From Armatimonadota bacterium (GTDB lineage Bacteria; Armatimonadota; UBA5829), in assembly GCA_023474015.1 (NCBI GenBank), contig JAMCYN010000092.1, positions 62,001 through 126,000 on the forward strand: 64,000 nt of DNA. The letters run 5' to 3'. Positions 15,727-23,829 of the stretch are shown here, one piece after another (the stretch's first letter is position 1; every line of letters begins with the position of its first letter). The position numbers and the translations under genes were made by a program. The notes beneath the pieces are model-generated. The model made no database searches, had not been told where the DNA came from, and was given only the letters and a program-made list of their open reading frames with translations.

Positions 15727-16083
15727 TTACACAGTCTCCTTTCCCATTGCCTCCTGGGCATCTTCCTGGGAATTATAGATATCGAAAATCTTGTCCAGGC
15801 CGGTAATCTCGAACACTCGGCGGATCCGCGGGCTTGGGCAAACCAATGCCATATTCCCGTCCACCTCGCGCATACGCTTTAGTCCGCCTATAAGTACACC
15901 CAGGGCGGTGCTATCGAGGTAGTCGACTTTCGTGAGATCGACCACCAGTTCCCTGGCGCCGCTTTCCAGCACGCCAATTACCTGCTGTTTGAGCTGCGGC
16001 GCCGTATAGACATCAACCTCCCCCTCGAGTTCGATGATGGGGAGCTTCTCATCTACTGTGTGCATATCCATCTTGAAATTCAC
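15727..16083 (-). CDS. Anti-sigma factor antagonist, STAS domain (RsbV/SpoIIAA)
   Basis: A 118-residue STAS protein. The GTG at 16083 has AGGAGG six bases upstream; a longer frame would run into the previous gene. The phosphorylatable serine is S58 in VDYLDSTALGVLIGGLK. The N-terminal strand IIELEGEVDVYTAPQLKQQV is typical. Unphosphorylated, it binds the anti-sigma factor and frees the sigma factor; a PP2C phosphatase is needed to reset it. The only PP2C protein in the window is the CheB-CheR fusion at 56442-60290. The gene is 2 bases from the anti-sigma gene. Confidence 0.93.
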   Translation of the reverse strand: MNFKMDMHTVDEKLPIIELEGEVDVYTAPQLKQQVIGVLESGARELVVDLTKVDYLDSTALGVLIGGLKRMREVDGNMALVCPSPRIRRVFEITGLDKIFDIYNSQEDAQEAMGKETV

Positions 16084-16093
16084 CTGACACCTC

Positions 16094-16423
16094 CTAGCCC
16101 TCTTCAGCCTTCTCTTCCATCTCCTGCTTCTTGCAGGCCATGGCCTGCTTGCCGGCATCTACGGCGCTCTGCACTTTCGCCTTGGTCGCGTCAAGGAGTT
16201 CCTTGCTTTTCTTTACCAATTCTTCGCTGGACTCAGACAGGTCGTGAACCACTTTGTTCGCCTTAGCGCGGAACTCTTCCGTCGCATTCTTGATGTCCTG
16301 CCTCGTCTCCGTCCCCGCCTTGGGAGCCAGCAGAAGCGCGGTTGCGGCTCCAACCAGCGCGCCCAGGCCCAGTCCGGCCAGGAAGTTCAGAACTACGCTT
16401 TTTTCTTCATGCTCGTTGCTCAT
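16094..16423 (-). CDS. YtxH domain protein
   Basis: A 109-residue protein with the YtxH signature: one glycine-rich membrane segment (NFLAGLGLGALVGAATALLL) followed by APKAGTETRQDIK and a long charged amphipathic helix ending KKQEMEEKAEEG. YtxH proteins are small general-stress membrane proteins in Bacilli and others. It lies 10 bases upstream of the STAS gene, so it belongs to the same stress operon, as does the DUF948 protein before it. Confidence 0.88.
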   Translation of the reverse strand: MSNEHEEKSVVLNFLAGLGLGALVGAATALLLAPKAGTETRQDIKNATEEFRAKANKVVHDLSESSEELVKKSKELLDATKAKVQSAVDAGKQAMACKKQEMEEKAEEG

Positions 16424-16439
16424 CGTTGGATTCCTCCCA

Positions 16440-16476
16440 ATTTAGAAGTTAGAGGTTAGAGGTTGGAGGTTAGAAT
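16440..16476. repeat. Tandem heptamer tract (GAGGTTA type)
   Basis: GAAGTTAGAGGTTAGAGGTT and its continuation are near-perfect tandem copies of a 7-base word. The same words occur at 22853-22889 and 32530-32668. Confidence 0.65.
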
Positions 16477-16502
16477 CCAGCCCCATACCGCCGTTGAAAC
16501 CC

Positions 16503-16931
16503 TTAATTCTCCTTACTGCATTCAGAAGCCGGGCCCGATTCCTCGTGCTCCCCCTTTCGGGTTCGCAGCGCGTGAATCCCCTGCTTGATCCCCTCCACCA
16601 CCGAGATCAACGTCGTCCTCGACGTCGAAACCGCGGCGCTTGCGGCCCTGGTCAGGGGCTTGCCCTCCAGTATCTGCTCGACGCTGTCGGCCAGCTTCTG
16701 TATTCGCCCTACTTGCTCCCTAGCGGTGACTACCAGCCCGTTCGTCTCGACGATAAGCCGCCTGGCATCTTCCGCCAACGGCACTATCTTTTCCCGCAAG
16801 GACGCATGCGTCGCCTGTATCTCCACCACGGCATCATTAAGCCGCCTGATATACAACAACAAGCCGACAACCAATACAATCAACGTCGCGGCCATCAGCA
16901 CCGCGACCACGACCAACAGAGCGGTCACCAT
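16503..16931 (-). CDS. DUF948 domain protein
   Basis: A 142-residue protein. The ATG at 16931 has GGAGG eleven bases upstream. One N-terminal membrane helix (about residues 2-25) is followed by a long helical region (RLNDAVVEIQATHASLREKI... VQRIQKLADSVEQILE type) and a charged tail rich in Glu and Ser. DUF948 proteins commonly pair with YtxH proteins, as here, in general-stress loci. It is the first gene of the partner-switch operon; the molecular role is unknown. Confidence 0.82.
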   Translation of the reverse strand: MVTALLVVVAVLMAATLIVLVVGLLLYIRRLNDAVVEIQATHASLREKIVPLAEDARRLIVETNGLVVTAREQVGRIQKLADSVEQILEGKPLTRAASAAVSTSRTTLISVVEGIKQGIHALRTRKGEHEESGPASECSKEN

Positions 16932-17005
16932 GCGGTACAATACCTCCAATCAAGTGCCCGGGAATCCTGCGTATTATACTTTATCTACGCGGAACTGGCA
17001 AACCG

Positions 17006-17100
17006 GGAAGGGAAATGCGGAATGCAGATTGCAGAATGCAGAATGACTTATCGTTGCAGGGTCCCTTCATTCTGCATTCTGCATTCATCATTCTGCATTT
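17006..17100. repeat. Inverted repeat with tandem-word arms (GCAGAAT type), copy 2
   Basis: The left arm has GGGAAGGGAAATGC then GGAATGCAGATTGCAGAATG. The right arm has CCCTTCATTCTGCATTCTGC and CATCATTCTGCATT. The right arm runs into the last codons of the rarA gene. Confidence 0.7.
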
Positions 17101-18425
17101 GCCTGCTCCTCGCCTCTCAGCCTCCTCAGCCGCTCCTTGAACTTCGCCTCGTGGCCGTGTTCGGTCGGCTCGTAGTATGGCCCGCTTGTTGCGCCCGGAG
17201 GCAGATACTCCTGCTCCGTATAGTGACCGGGATAGTCGTGCGGGTACTTGTAGCCTTTGCCGTGCTCCAGCGCCTTGGCTCCGGGATAGCTGGTATCTCG
17301 CAAGTGTTTTGGCACGGGCGGACCTTTTCTCTCCGCGATATCCTTATTGGCCCGGTTTATGGCGACGTAGCTTGCGTTGCTCTTGGGCGCGCACGCCAGG
17401 TAGATCGCGGCCTGTGCAAGGGGGATTTGCGCCTCGGGCATGCCCACGAATTGTACGGCCTGGGCCGCGGCGTTCGCCACGACCAGTGCCATAGGGTCCG
17501 CATTGCCTACGTCCTCGGCCGCCTGGATAACAATTCTCCGGGCAACGAACTTCGGGTCCTCCCCAGCACTGAGCATTCGCGCAAGCCAATACACCGCGGC
17601 GTCAGGGTCGGAGCCCCGCATCGACTTGATGAACGCCGAGATTGTATCGTAGTGGTTATCCCCATTCTTGTCGTAATTCAACACCCGTTTCTGGACTGCT
17701 TGCTCAGCTATTTTTTCGGTGACGGTCTTGACGCCGGTTTCCGCATCCGCCGCGGTGGCCATAACCGCAAGCTCAAGCGCGCTCAACGCGCCTCGGGCAT
17801 CTCCCTGGGACACGTCCACTATGTGATCGAGCGCCTCGGGTTTAAGATCGATCTTCTCGCGCCCAAGCCCGCGCTCTCCGTCGGCGAGCGCCCTTAGAAC
17901 AAGCCGCCGCACGTCTTCATCGCTCAGGGCCTCGAACCGAAAAATACGTGATCGGGAGATCAGAGGTGAGTTGACCTCAAAGTAAGGATTCTCGGTAGTC
18001 GCGCCGATCAGCAGGACCGTCCCGTCCTCGACATACGGCAGCAGCGCATCCTGCTGGGCTTTATTGAAGCGATGGACCTCATCGATGAAGAGAATGGTGC
18101 GCAGGCCGGTCTTACGCCGTTCCTTGGCACGCTGGAACACCTTACGCAGATCAGGCACGCCGGACGTGACCGCGCTGAAGTTCTCGAACGCGCACTTGGT
18201 GTGCTCGGCGATAATAGCCGCGAGCGTGCTCTTCCCGCAGCCGGGTGGTCCCCAGAAGATCATTGATGTGAGCTGATCATTTTCGATGGCGGCGCGGAGA
18301 AGGGTACCGGAGCCGACGATCTGCTCCTGGCCAACGAGCTCGTCCAGCGTCGTCGGTCTCATACGCGCGGCAAGGGGCTGCCAGGAGAGGTCACTTGTTG
18401 AGGACTTGTCGAATAGGTCGGTCAT
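17088..18425 (-). CDS. rarA: Replication-associated recombination protein A (RarA/MgsA)
   Basis: A 445-residue AAA+ ATPase of the clamp-loader group. Walker A is GPPGCGKST, Walker B is ILFIDEVHRF, sensor 1 is IGATTENP, and the C-terminal tetramerisation part shows MRGSDPDAAVYWLARML and AAEDVGNADP. Full length for the family. It acts at stalled replication forks in the cytoplasm. The extreme C-terminus overlaps the palindromic repeat, which may have altered the last residues (LRRLRGEEQANAE). The HEPN gene lies just upstream on the same strand, only 2 bases away. Confidence 0.95.
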   Translation of the reverse strand: MTDLFDKSSTSDLSWQPLAARMRPTTLDELVGQEQIVGSGTLLRAAIENDQLTSMIFWGPPGCGKSTLAAIIAEHTKCAFENFSAVTSGVPDLRKVFQRAKERRKTGLRTILFIDEVHRFNKAQQDALLPYVEDGTVLLIGATTENPYFEVNSPLISRSRIFRFEALSDEDVRRLVLRALADGERGLGREKIDLKPEALDHIVDVSQGDARGALSALELAVMATAADAETGVKTVTEKIAEQAVQKRVLNYDKNGDNHYDTISAFIKSMRGSDPDAAVYWLARMLSAGEDPKFVARRIVIQAAEDVGNADPMALVVANAAAQAVQFVGMPEAQIPLAQAAIYLACAPKSNASYVAINRANKDIAERKGPPVPKHLRDTSYPGAKALEHGKGYKYPHDYPGHYTEQEYLPPGATSGPYYEPTEHGHEAKFKERLRRLRGEEQANAE

Positions 18426-18427
18426 TG

Positions 18428-18808
18428 TCAGCTTCTTATGAGCTGGATAAGTTTGTTCCGCATCTTCGTAGCCACACCGATCGCCAGCTCAGCCTCCTCT
18501 CGATCAGCCGACTCCCCGGGATAACGGAAAAGCACCGCTGCTCGATCAAGCAGCCTCAAGTCCGGAAGTGGCCATGACCAGTCTGCCTTTTCCGAACTCA
18601 AGAGGCTGTCGAGCAATATCAAACTGTGTGTCTTGGGCGGCACTACATTGCGAACGATCAGTGCCGCCTTCATAAGCTTCTCGATGCACTGCTGCGCATG
18701 AAAACAGACAGCGTCGTAGTTGGGATCGGCTGCCGCTGAAAACTCACGGTTGGCCGTGCGGAAGTCGCCCTCTGCTTTCTCAACCCACTCGTCAACGACC
18801 GCGCTCAT
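18428..18808 (-). CDS. HEPN domain protein
   Basis: The start at ATG 18808 gives 126 residues; a longer frame adds nine unlikely residues. The HEPN signature is seen in YDAVCFHAQQCIEKLMKAAL and PPKTHSLILLDSLL. The protein overlaps the upstream nucleotidyltransferase gene by 17 bases, the usual tight MNT-HEPN pairing. In such pairs the HEPN member is often an RNase toxin and the nucleotidyltransferase its modifying antitoxin. The strict RX4-6H active motif is not obvious (R-N-V-V-P-P-K-T-H has seven residues between), so toxicity is uncertain. Confidence 0.85.
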   Translation of the reverse strand: MSAVVDEWVEKAEGDFRTANREFSAAADPNYDAVCFHAQQCIEKLMKAALIVRNVVPPKTHSLILLDSLLSSEKADWSWPLPDLRLLDRAAVLFRYPGESADREEAELAIGVATKMRNKLIQLIRS

Positions 18809-19109
18809 ACACCACCGCTCCCCTATCAAGCGCATCCCTTATCAGAGGATCGCCCTCGGCATACCGCCTGGCGGTATCGTCCGGACGCCGGGCGATCAAA
18901 TCAACCGGAAAGCGCGGGTCTACTTTGTTCAGGATTTCAAGTGACTTGCGGAAACTCTTGCCCTCGAAAGGCAAAATGACAAGGAGATCGACGTCCGACT
19001 CATCAGATGCAGTGCCGTAGGCATAAGAACCGAACAGGATGATTCTGTCGGGGTCAAAATCCGCCGCTATCTTCTGGCTCAGCTCTTGGATTGCACTAGT
19101 GGAAACCAT
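18792..19109 (-). CDS. Minimal nucleotidyltransferase (MNT/MntA-like)
   Basis: A 105-residue protein with the polymerase-beta-type core: GSYAYGTASDESDVDLLVI carries GS-x(n)-D-x-D, and a third acidic position may be the D in FPVDLIARRP. It is downstream of a Phd-type antitoxin by 3 bases and overlaps the HEPN gene. Related proteins AMPylate the HEPN partner to silence it. ATG 19109 is used. Confidence 0.88.
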   Translation of the reverse strand: MVSTSAIQELSQKIAADFDPDRIILFGSYAYGTASDESDVDLLVILPFEGKSFRKSLEILNKVDPRFPVDLIARRPDDTARRYAEGDPLIRDALDRGAVVYERGR

Positions 19110-19112
19110 AGC

Positions 19113-19316
19113 TTATTTCCTTGACAACTGCCGATACACCTCATCATCGTTGCGCGCCATCGCATCTTGCAACGCCTCCAGGTGCTCAAATAACTCAACC
19201 GACATCGCTACCACGAACGGCCTATTGTGCTTGGTGATCGTAACCGGCTCCCTGCGGGCCGTGTCCATTAATACCCCGAACTTTTCCTTGGCCTCTTTGG
19301 ATGTCAATACTACCAT
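19113..19316 (-). CDS. Phd/YefM-type antitoxin
   Basis: A 67-residue protein with the Phd/YefM fold signature: KEAKEKFGVLMDTARREPVTIT and NRPFVVAMSVELFEHLE, an N-terminal DNA-binding part and a short C-terminal helix. A RelE- or Doc-type toxin would be expected next, but the following genes are an MNT-HEPN pair. It is the first gene of this three-gene unit and has a promoter with a small dyad immediately upstream. Confidence 0.88.
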   Translation of the reverse strand: MVVLTSKEAKEKFGVLMDTARREPVTITKHNRPFVVAMSVELFEHLEALQDAMARNDDEVYRQLSRK

Positions 19317-19332
19317 GGAGTGCGCCCCCTTT

Positions 19333-19349
19333 CATTAGTGTCCCTAATG
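19333..19349. promoter_or_regulatory. Candidate operator of the Phd-MNT-HEPN unit
   Basis: CATTAG and CTAATG form an inverted repeat with a 5-base spacer, just downstream of the -10 element. The position fits autorepression by the Phd-type protein. Confidence 0.5.
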
Positions 19350-19352
19350 TCC

Positions 19353-19381
19353 ATTATATACATATTGACTATTCCCGTAAA
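19353..19381 (-). promoter_or_regulatory. Sigma-70 promoter of the Phd-MNT-HEPN unit
   Basis: Read on the minus strand, TTTACG (19381-19376) and TATAAT (19358-19353) are separated by 17 bases. Confidence 0.6.
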
Positions 19382-19404
19382 GGGGCCAATTCGTAACCGA
19401 AAGG

Positions 19405-21159
19405 CTAATCCTCAACAATCTTTATGTGAAGCTCCTTCAACTGCGCCGCATCCACCTCGGACGGCGCGTTGGTCATCGGGTCTATACCCGTTGCGGTCTT
19501 GGGGAATGCCATCACCTGGCGGATATTGTCGTCGCCGGTCAGGATGGTCACGAGCCTGTCGATGCCGGGGGCGATACCGCCGTGCGGGGGCGCGCCGTAT
19601 TCGAAAGCGTCGAGCATGTGCCCGAACCGAGCCTGAATCTCATCGTTGCTCAAATTGATGAGCTGGAATATCTTGTTCTGGATATCCCGGCGATGGATTC
19701 GGATGCTGCCCGATGCAAGCTCGCTGCCGTTGCATACGAGATCGTAAGCCTGCGAGCGCGCCTTGCCGGGGTCGGTCTCCAGCAGCGCGATGTCGTCCTC
19801 ATGCGGCATCGTGAACGGGTGGTGCGACGGGTCCCAGCGGCTCTCGTCCTCATTCCAGTCGAACATGGGGAAGTCCACGACCCACGCGAACGCCAGCACG
19901 CTATCATCACGCAGCCCCAGCCGCGTTCCCATCTCGTTTCGCAGATTGGCAAGCGCCTGGGCGACGATCTTGGGCCGGTCAGCCACTATCATGATAAGGT
20001 CGCCGGTCTTGGCCTTGGCGCGCTCGATAATAGCGTTGACCTCCTCGGGTTTCAGGAACTTGGCGATGGGCGACTTGACGCCCTCTTCGGTGAGGGCGAT
20101 AGTGGCGAGGCCCTTCGCGCCGAACCTCTTCGCAAGCTCGGTGAGCTCATCGATCTGGCTGCGGCTGTAGTTCCCGCACCCCTCGGCGCATATCCCCTTC
20201 ACCTGCTCGGCTGATTGGAACACCTTGAACTCGCTGCCGTTGGCGATGTCCGTGATATTGAACAGTTCCATGCCGAAGCGCAGGTCGGGCTTGTCGATGC
20301 CGTACCTATCGAGCACGTCGGCGTAGGTGAGCCTCGGGAACGGCTTGAACATCAGCTTCTTGTCCGAGAGCGTCTCGATGAGCTTGACAAACAGCTCGTC
20401 CAGCAGATCGAATATGTCCTCCTGCTTTACAAACGACATCTCCACGTCGAGCTGTGTAAACTCCGGCTGCCGGTCCGCGCGCGGGTCCTCGTCACGGAAG
20501 CACTTCGCGATCTGGAAATACTTGTCGAACCCGGAGACCATCAGAAGCTGCTTCAACTGCTGAGGGCTCTGCGGAAGCGCATAGAACGTCCCCGGATAGA
20601 GCCTTGCAGGCACGAGATAGTCCCGCGCGCCCTCGGGTGTGCTCTTGATGAGAATCGGCGTCTCGACCTCGACGAAGGCCCTCTCGTCCATGAAGTCGCG
20701 CATCAGTTTGATCACTCGATGCCTCAGGAACAGCCTCCGCTGCATCTCAGGCCTGCGCAGGTCCAGATATCGATACTTCAGGCGGACCATCTCATCGGTG
20801 GTGATGCCGTCTTCTATCGGGAACGGCGGCGTGTTCGACGTATTGAGGACCTCCAGGCGCTTGATCCGCATCTCGACCTGACCGGTAGACAAGTTCGGGT
20901 TCTCGGTCCCCTCGGGCCGCTTGGTAACGTCACCCTCGATCTCAAGCACGAACTCGCTGCGGACCGACTCCGCCACCTTGAACACATCCGGCGCGGCCTG
21001 AGGGTCGATCACGGCCTGCACCAGCCCCTCACGGTCACGCAGGTCGATAAAAATCAGCCCGCCATGGTCCCGCCGCCTCTGCACCCAACCCTGGAGCACA
21101 ATCGACTTGCCAATATCCTCAACACCGACTTCACCGCAGTACTTACTTCTTTGTTGCAT
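19405..21159 (-). CDS. aspS: Aspartyl-tRNA synthetase (bacterial type)
   Basis: A 584-residue class II synthetase. The N-terminal OB anticodon domain has GKSIVLQGWVQRRRDHGGLIFI. Motif 2 is CFRDEDPRADRQPEFTQLD. The bacterial GAD insertion lies at about residues 290-410. Motif 3 is in PPHGGIAPGIDRLV. It charges tRNA-Asp; whether it also charges tRNA-Asn cannot be told without checking for an asnS or gatCAB elsewhere. The hisS gene lies upstream on the same strand, a common pairing, but here a palindromic element separates the two. Confidence 0.97.
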   Translation of the reverse strand: MQQRSKYCGEVGVEDIGKSIVLQGWVQRRRDHGGLIFIDLRDREGLVQAVIDPQAAPDVFKVAESVRSEFVLEIEGDVTKRPEGTENPNLSTGQVEMRIKRLEVLNTSNTPPFPIEDGITTDEMVRLKYRYLDLRRPEMQRRLFLRHRVIKLMRDFMDERAFVEVETPILIKSTPEGARDYLVPARLYPGTFYALPQSPQQLKQLLMVSGFDKYFQIAKCFRDEDPRADRQPEFTQLDVEMSFVKQEDIFDLLDELFVKLIETLSDKKLMFKPFPRLTYADVLDRYGIDKPDLRFGMELFNITDIANGSEFKVFQSAEQVKGICAEGCGNYSRSQIDELTELAKRFGAKGLATIALTEEGVKSPIAKFLKPEEVNAIIERAKAKTGDLIMIVADRPKIVAQALANLRNEMGTRLGLRDDSVLAFAWVVDFPMFDWNEDESRWDPSHHPFTMPHEDDIALLETDPGKARSQAYDLVCNGSELASGSIRIHRRDIQNKIFQLINLSNDEIQARFGHMLDAFEYGAPPHGGIAPGIDRLVTILTGDDNIRQVMAFPKTATGIDPMTNAPSEVDAAQLKELHIKIVED

Positions 21160-21171
21160 ACTTCCTCCAGA

Positions 21172-21470
21172 AACGGGAAGGGAATTTTCATCGCGAAAAC
21201 GCGAAAAGGCGAAAGCGCGAAAAGGGAACAGGGAATGGAGCGCAATCCATAACTACACCGTAGGCCCTGAGTAGCCCAGTAGGAGTTAGCTGTTTTGAGA
21301 AGGCTTGGTGGGCGCATCGAAGGGCCGGATAGATTGCAACCAAAGCCTGTACCTTCGCAGCCGCCCTTCGATACGGCCCTTCGACAAGCTCAGGGCCTAC
21401 TCAGGGCTTACGGAGCACAATCCCTTCCCCTTTCGTGCTTTCGCTATTTCGTGTTTTCGTGATTAAAAGA
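21172..21470. repeat. MITE-like intergenic element, copy 1
   Basis: The core 21258-21413 (156 bases) begins CCGTAGGCCCTGAGTAG and ends CTACTCAGGGCTTACGG, which are near-perfect inverted ends. Inside are further palindromes (TCGAAGGGCC facing the GGCCCTTCGA type). The core is flanked by outer arms of tandem GCGAAAA-type words and their complements next to CCCTTCCCC. A second copy is at 29338-29612. Confidence 0.8.
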
Positions 21471-21479
21471 CCTCCCGCA

Positions 21480-22748
21480 TCAATCTAAGTCCACGCTCTT
21501 AAGCACCTTCGCCAAATCCGCTAGCGGAACGCTCTTTTGCTCGGAGCTTCGCATGTCGCGGACGGTGGCGACCCCATTTGCGATCTCATCTTCGCCGATA
21601 ATGAGGGTGTATCTCGCGCCGAGCTTGTCCGCGACCTTCATCTGCGCCTTGAGGCTGCGGCCAGTGTAGTCCATATCGCACGGGATGCCCTCGCCGCGCA
21701 GTGCCCACACCAGCTTCACCGCCGCCGCATGCCCCTCATCTCCGAGGCCGGCGACAAACGCCGTCGTGCCGTTTCTCACAGGCAACTCTACACCAAGCGA
21801 CTCAAGCGTCAGCGCGAGCCTGTCAAGGCCAAGCCCGAAGCCGATCCCGGGCGTGGGCGGCCCGCCAACCTCCTCCACGAGGTTATCGTATCGCCCTCCG
21901 CCGCCTATGGCATTCTGCGCGCCAAGCTCGCCGGATACGAACTCGAACGCCGTCTTGGTATAGTAATCGAACCCCCGCACGAGCGTCGGGGCGAGCACGA
22001 ATCCTATCCCAAAATCGGTCAAGTAGTCCCGGACCTTCGCGAAATGCTCCGAGCACTCGTCGCACAAATAATCCACCATCCTCGGGGCGTCACGCAATAT
22101 CTCCTTGCACGCCTCGATCTTGCAATCGAGCATCCGCAGGGGGTTCTGCTCGTATCGAGTCGCGCACGCCGGGCACAGCTTCTCAACCTTCTCCCTGGCG
22201 AACTCGACCAGCGCCCGCCGATAATCCGGCCTGCACTTGGGACATCCGATTGAGTTCAGCTTCAGATCGAACTGCCTCACGCCAACTTCGGTGAAGAACC
22301 GCGCGGCGAGCGAGATCACCTCGGCGTCGATAGCGGGATCCGACGACCCCACGGCCTCTACCCCAAGCTGAGTGTGCTCGCGATACCGCCCCGCCTGGGG
22401 CCTCTCGTATCTGAACAGCCTGCCGATGTAGTATAGCTTATTGACGGGCAGGTTCGTGCCGAGGTTGTGCTGAACATAAGCTCGAATGGCGGGCGCGGTC
22501 CCCTCCGGGCGCAGTGTCAGGCTCTTGCCGCCGCGCGTCTCGAAGGTATACATCTCCTTGCTGACGACATCCGTGGTCTCGCCCAGGTTGCGCGTAAAAA
22601 GTTCGGTGTGCTCGAACGTGGGCGTGCGGATCTCGCTGTATCCGTACAACCCGCATATCTCCGCGAACTTCGATTCGAGATACCGCCACTTGGGCGTCTC
22701 GCCCGGAAGGACATCCCTTGTCCCCCGAGGCGCAACATACTCGGCCAT
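21480..22748 (-). CDS. hisS: Histidyl-tRNA synthetase
   Basis: A 422-residue class II synthetase. It has the N-terminal PRGTRDVLP motif, motif 2 RYERPQAGRYREH(T), the histidine motifs A (LVRGFDYYTKTAFEF) and B (GGGGRYDNLVEEVGG), and motif 3 in GIGFGLGLDRLALTLE. The C-terminal anticodon-binding domain includes CDMDYTGRSLKAQMKVADKL. Complete and normal in length. A four-cysteine insert (CPKC... CPAC... CDECS) is seen at about residues 165-235, probably a zinc-ribbon-like loop found in many bacterial HisRS. Confidence 0.96.
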   Translation of the reverse strand: MAEYVAPRGTRDVLPGETPKWRYLESKFAEICGLYGYSEIRTPTFEHTELFTRNLGETTDVVSKEMYTFETRGGKSLTLRPEGTAPAIRAYVQHNLGTNLPVNKLYYIGRLFRYERPQAGRYREHTQLGVEAVGSSDPAIDAEVISLAARFFTEVGVRQFDLKLNSIGCPKCRPDYRRALVEFAREKVEKLCPACATRYEQNPLRMLDCKIEACKEILRDAPRMVDYLCDECSEHFAKVRDYLTDFGIGFVLAPTLVRGFDYYTKTAFEFVSGELGAQNAIGGGGRYDNLVEEVGGPPTPGIGFGLGLDRLALTLESLGVELPVRNGTTAFVAGLGDEGHAAAVKLVWALRGEGIPCDMDYTGRSLKAQMKVADKLGARYTLIIGEDEIANGVATVRDMRSSEQKSVPLADLAKVLKSVDLD

Positions 22749-22852
22749 TTACTTCCGCTCCGGTAAAATCTTGCTGATCATGACTAAAGCGAGGAAGCAT
22801 AACGCATCCCCCGCTCCACACATATTGTAGGGGAACGAGAGGGGGACTGTCA

Positions 22853-22889
22853 ATTAGAGGTTAGATGTTGGAGGTTAGAGGTTAGAAGG
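22853..22889. repeat. Tandem heptamer tract (GAGGTTA type), second site
   Basis: AGAGGTTAGATGTTGGAGGT and its continuation repeat the 7-base word seen at 16440-16476, followed by AGAAGGGAAT. Confidence 0.6.
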
Positions 22890-22896
22890 GAATCGA

Positions 22897-22912
22897 TTTG
22901 ACGCATGTCAAA
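22897..22912. promoter_or_regulatory. CRP/FNR-family binding site
   Basis: TTTGACGCATGTCAAA is a 16-base palindrome with the TTGAC-N4-GTCAA form of CRP/FNR-superfamily sites. Its centre (22904.5) is 41.5 bases before the start expected from the -10 box at 22934-22939, the class II activator position. Confidence 0.65.
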
Positions 22913-22933
22913 GACCACAACCGCCATCCCGGC

Positions 22934-22939
22934 TATAAT
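22934..22939 (+). promoter_or_regulatory. -10 element of the sirohaem protein gene
   Basis: A perfect TATAAT with no good -35 hexamer at 16-18 bases, as expected for an activator-dependent promoter. GGAGG (22955-22959) lies six bases before the ATG at 22966. Confidence 0.6.
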
Positions 22940-22965
22940 AAGATCAGATAACCCGGAGGCCGCCC

Positions 22966-23829
22966 ATGAATTGGAATGAAGATGCTCGGTCATCGCTCGC
23001 GAAAGCCCCTTTCTTCGTCAGGGGAATGATAACAAAACGCGTCGAGAAGCACGTGCTGGAGCATGGGCGCGAAACCGTTACGCTCGCCGATCTCAAGGAA
23101 CTGCGTGCGAGCGTGATGGGTGAAAGCGACGAGCAGGCGCGCCTCGGCGGATTGACATCCGAGCAAATCGCGAGCGTAGTCCGAAACAGCCGCCCACAGC
23201 TTGTCGCCGACGAGCGCACTTATGAGGTCAAGGTCTGCAACTTGGCCGGCTGCCCGCGCGAGCTGTTCGACGCGCGCTCCCTTGCGGAGAAGATGGTCGG
23301 GGTAATTGAGGAAAGCGGCGTGCCGGAGGCCGTGGCCCGCCGTGTAAGCGGTCCCATTCTCCGGCATCACAGGCTCACGGTCTCGATTTCCGGGTGCCCC
23401 AATAGCTGCTCCCAGCCGCAGATAGCCGACTTCGGAGTCCAGGGCCGCGCCAGGCCCGTCATAGGAAATGGGATATGCTCGGGGTGCGGCGCATGCGTCA
23501 GGGCATGCGCGGAGGCCGCCGTCATGGTTACTCGAAAGACGCCAGTGTTCGCGGCGGCCCGATGTATTGATTGCGGTGACTGCATACGCGCCTGCCCCAG
23601 CCAGGCCATAACTACTTGGGAGTACGGCTTCAGCGCCCTCATCGGAGGCAAGCTGGGCCGTCACCCCCAGCTTGCCCGGACGCTGTTCGGTTTCACCGAC
23701 GAACGAACGCTTCTCTCCGCGCTCAGGATCACCTGCGGGATATTCGCAAGCGAACTGAAGCCAGGCGAGCGACTGGCAAACGCCATCGACCGGATCGGCC
23801 TTGAGGAAATAGCGCGGCGGTGCGGTTAG
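22966..23829 (+). CDS. Sulfite/nitrite reductase-like sirohaem Fe-S protein with two ferredoxin clusters
   Basis: A 287-residue protein. The N-terminus (about 8-45; APFFVRGMITKRVEKHVLEH) resembles the small helical PCP_red-type domain. A nitrite/sulfite-reductase half domain follows, with cysteines CNLAGC (C-x4-C) and GCPNSCSQ (C-x3-C) that can hold a sirohaem-linked 4Fe-4S cluster. Two ferredoxin motifs (CSGCGACVRACAEAA and CIDCGDCIRACP) come next. It is a compact AsrC-like reductase subunit; substrate (sulfite, nitrite or other) is not decided by sequence. It stands alone and is preceded by a CRP/FNR-type site, which suits anaerobic expression. Its stop overlaps that of the convergent next gene (TTAG). 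Confidence 0.82.
   Translation: MNWNEDARSSLAKAPFFVRGMITKRVEKHVLEHGRETVTLADLKELRASVMGESDEQARLGGLTSEQIASVVRNSRPQLVADERTYEVKVCNLAGCPRELFDARSLAEKMVGVIEESGVPEAVARRVSGPILRHHRLTVSISGCPNSCSQPQIADFGVQGRARPVIGNGICSGCGACVRACAEAAVMVTRKTPVFAAARCIDCGDCIRACPSQAITTWEYGFSALIGGKLGRHPQLARTLFGFTDERTLLSALRITCGIFASELKPGERLANAIDRIGLEEIARRCG

Noticed and set aside
16494..17897. Plus-strand frame of 467 codons
   Set aside because: It is antisense to rarA and the DUF948 gene, has repetitive Arg/His/Gln-rich content and no family; the minus-strand genes are certain.
20215..21252. Plus-strand frame of 345 codons opposite aspS
   Set aside because: Shadow of the synthetase; runs on into the palindromic repeat.
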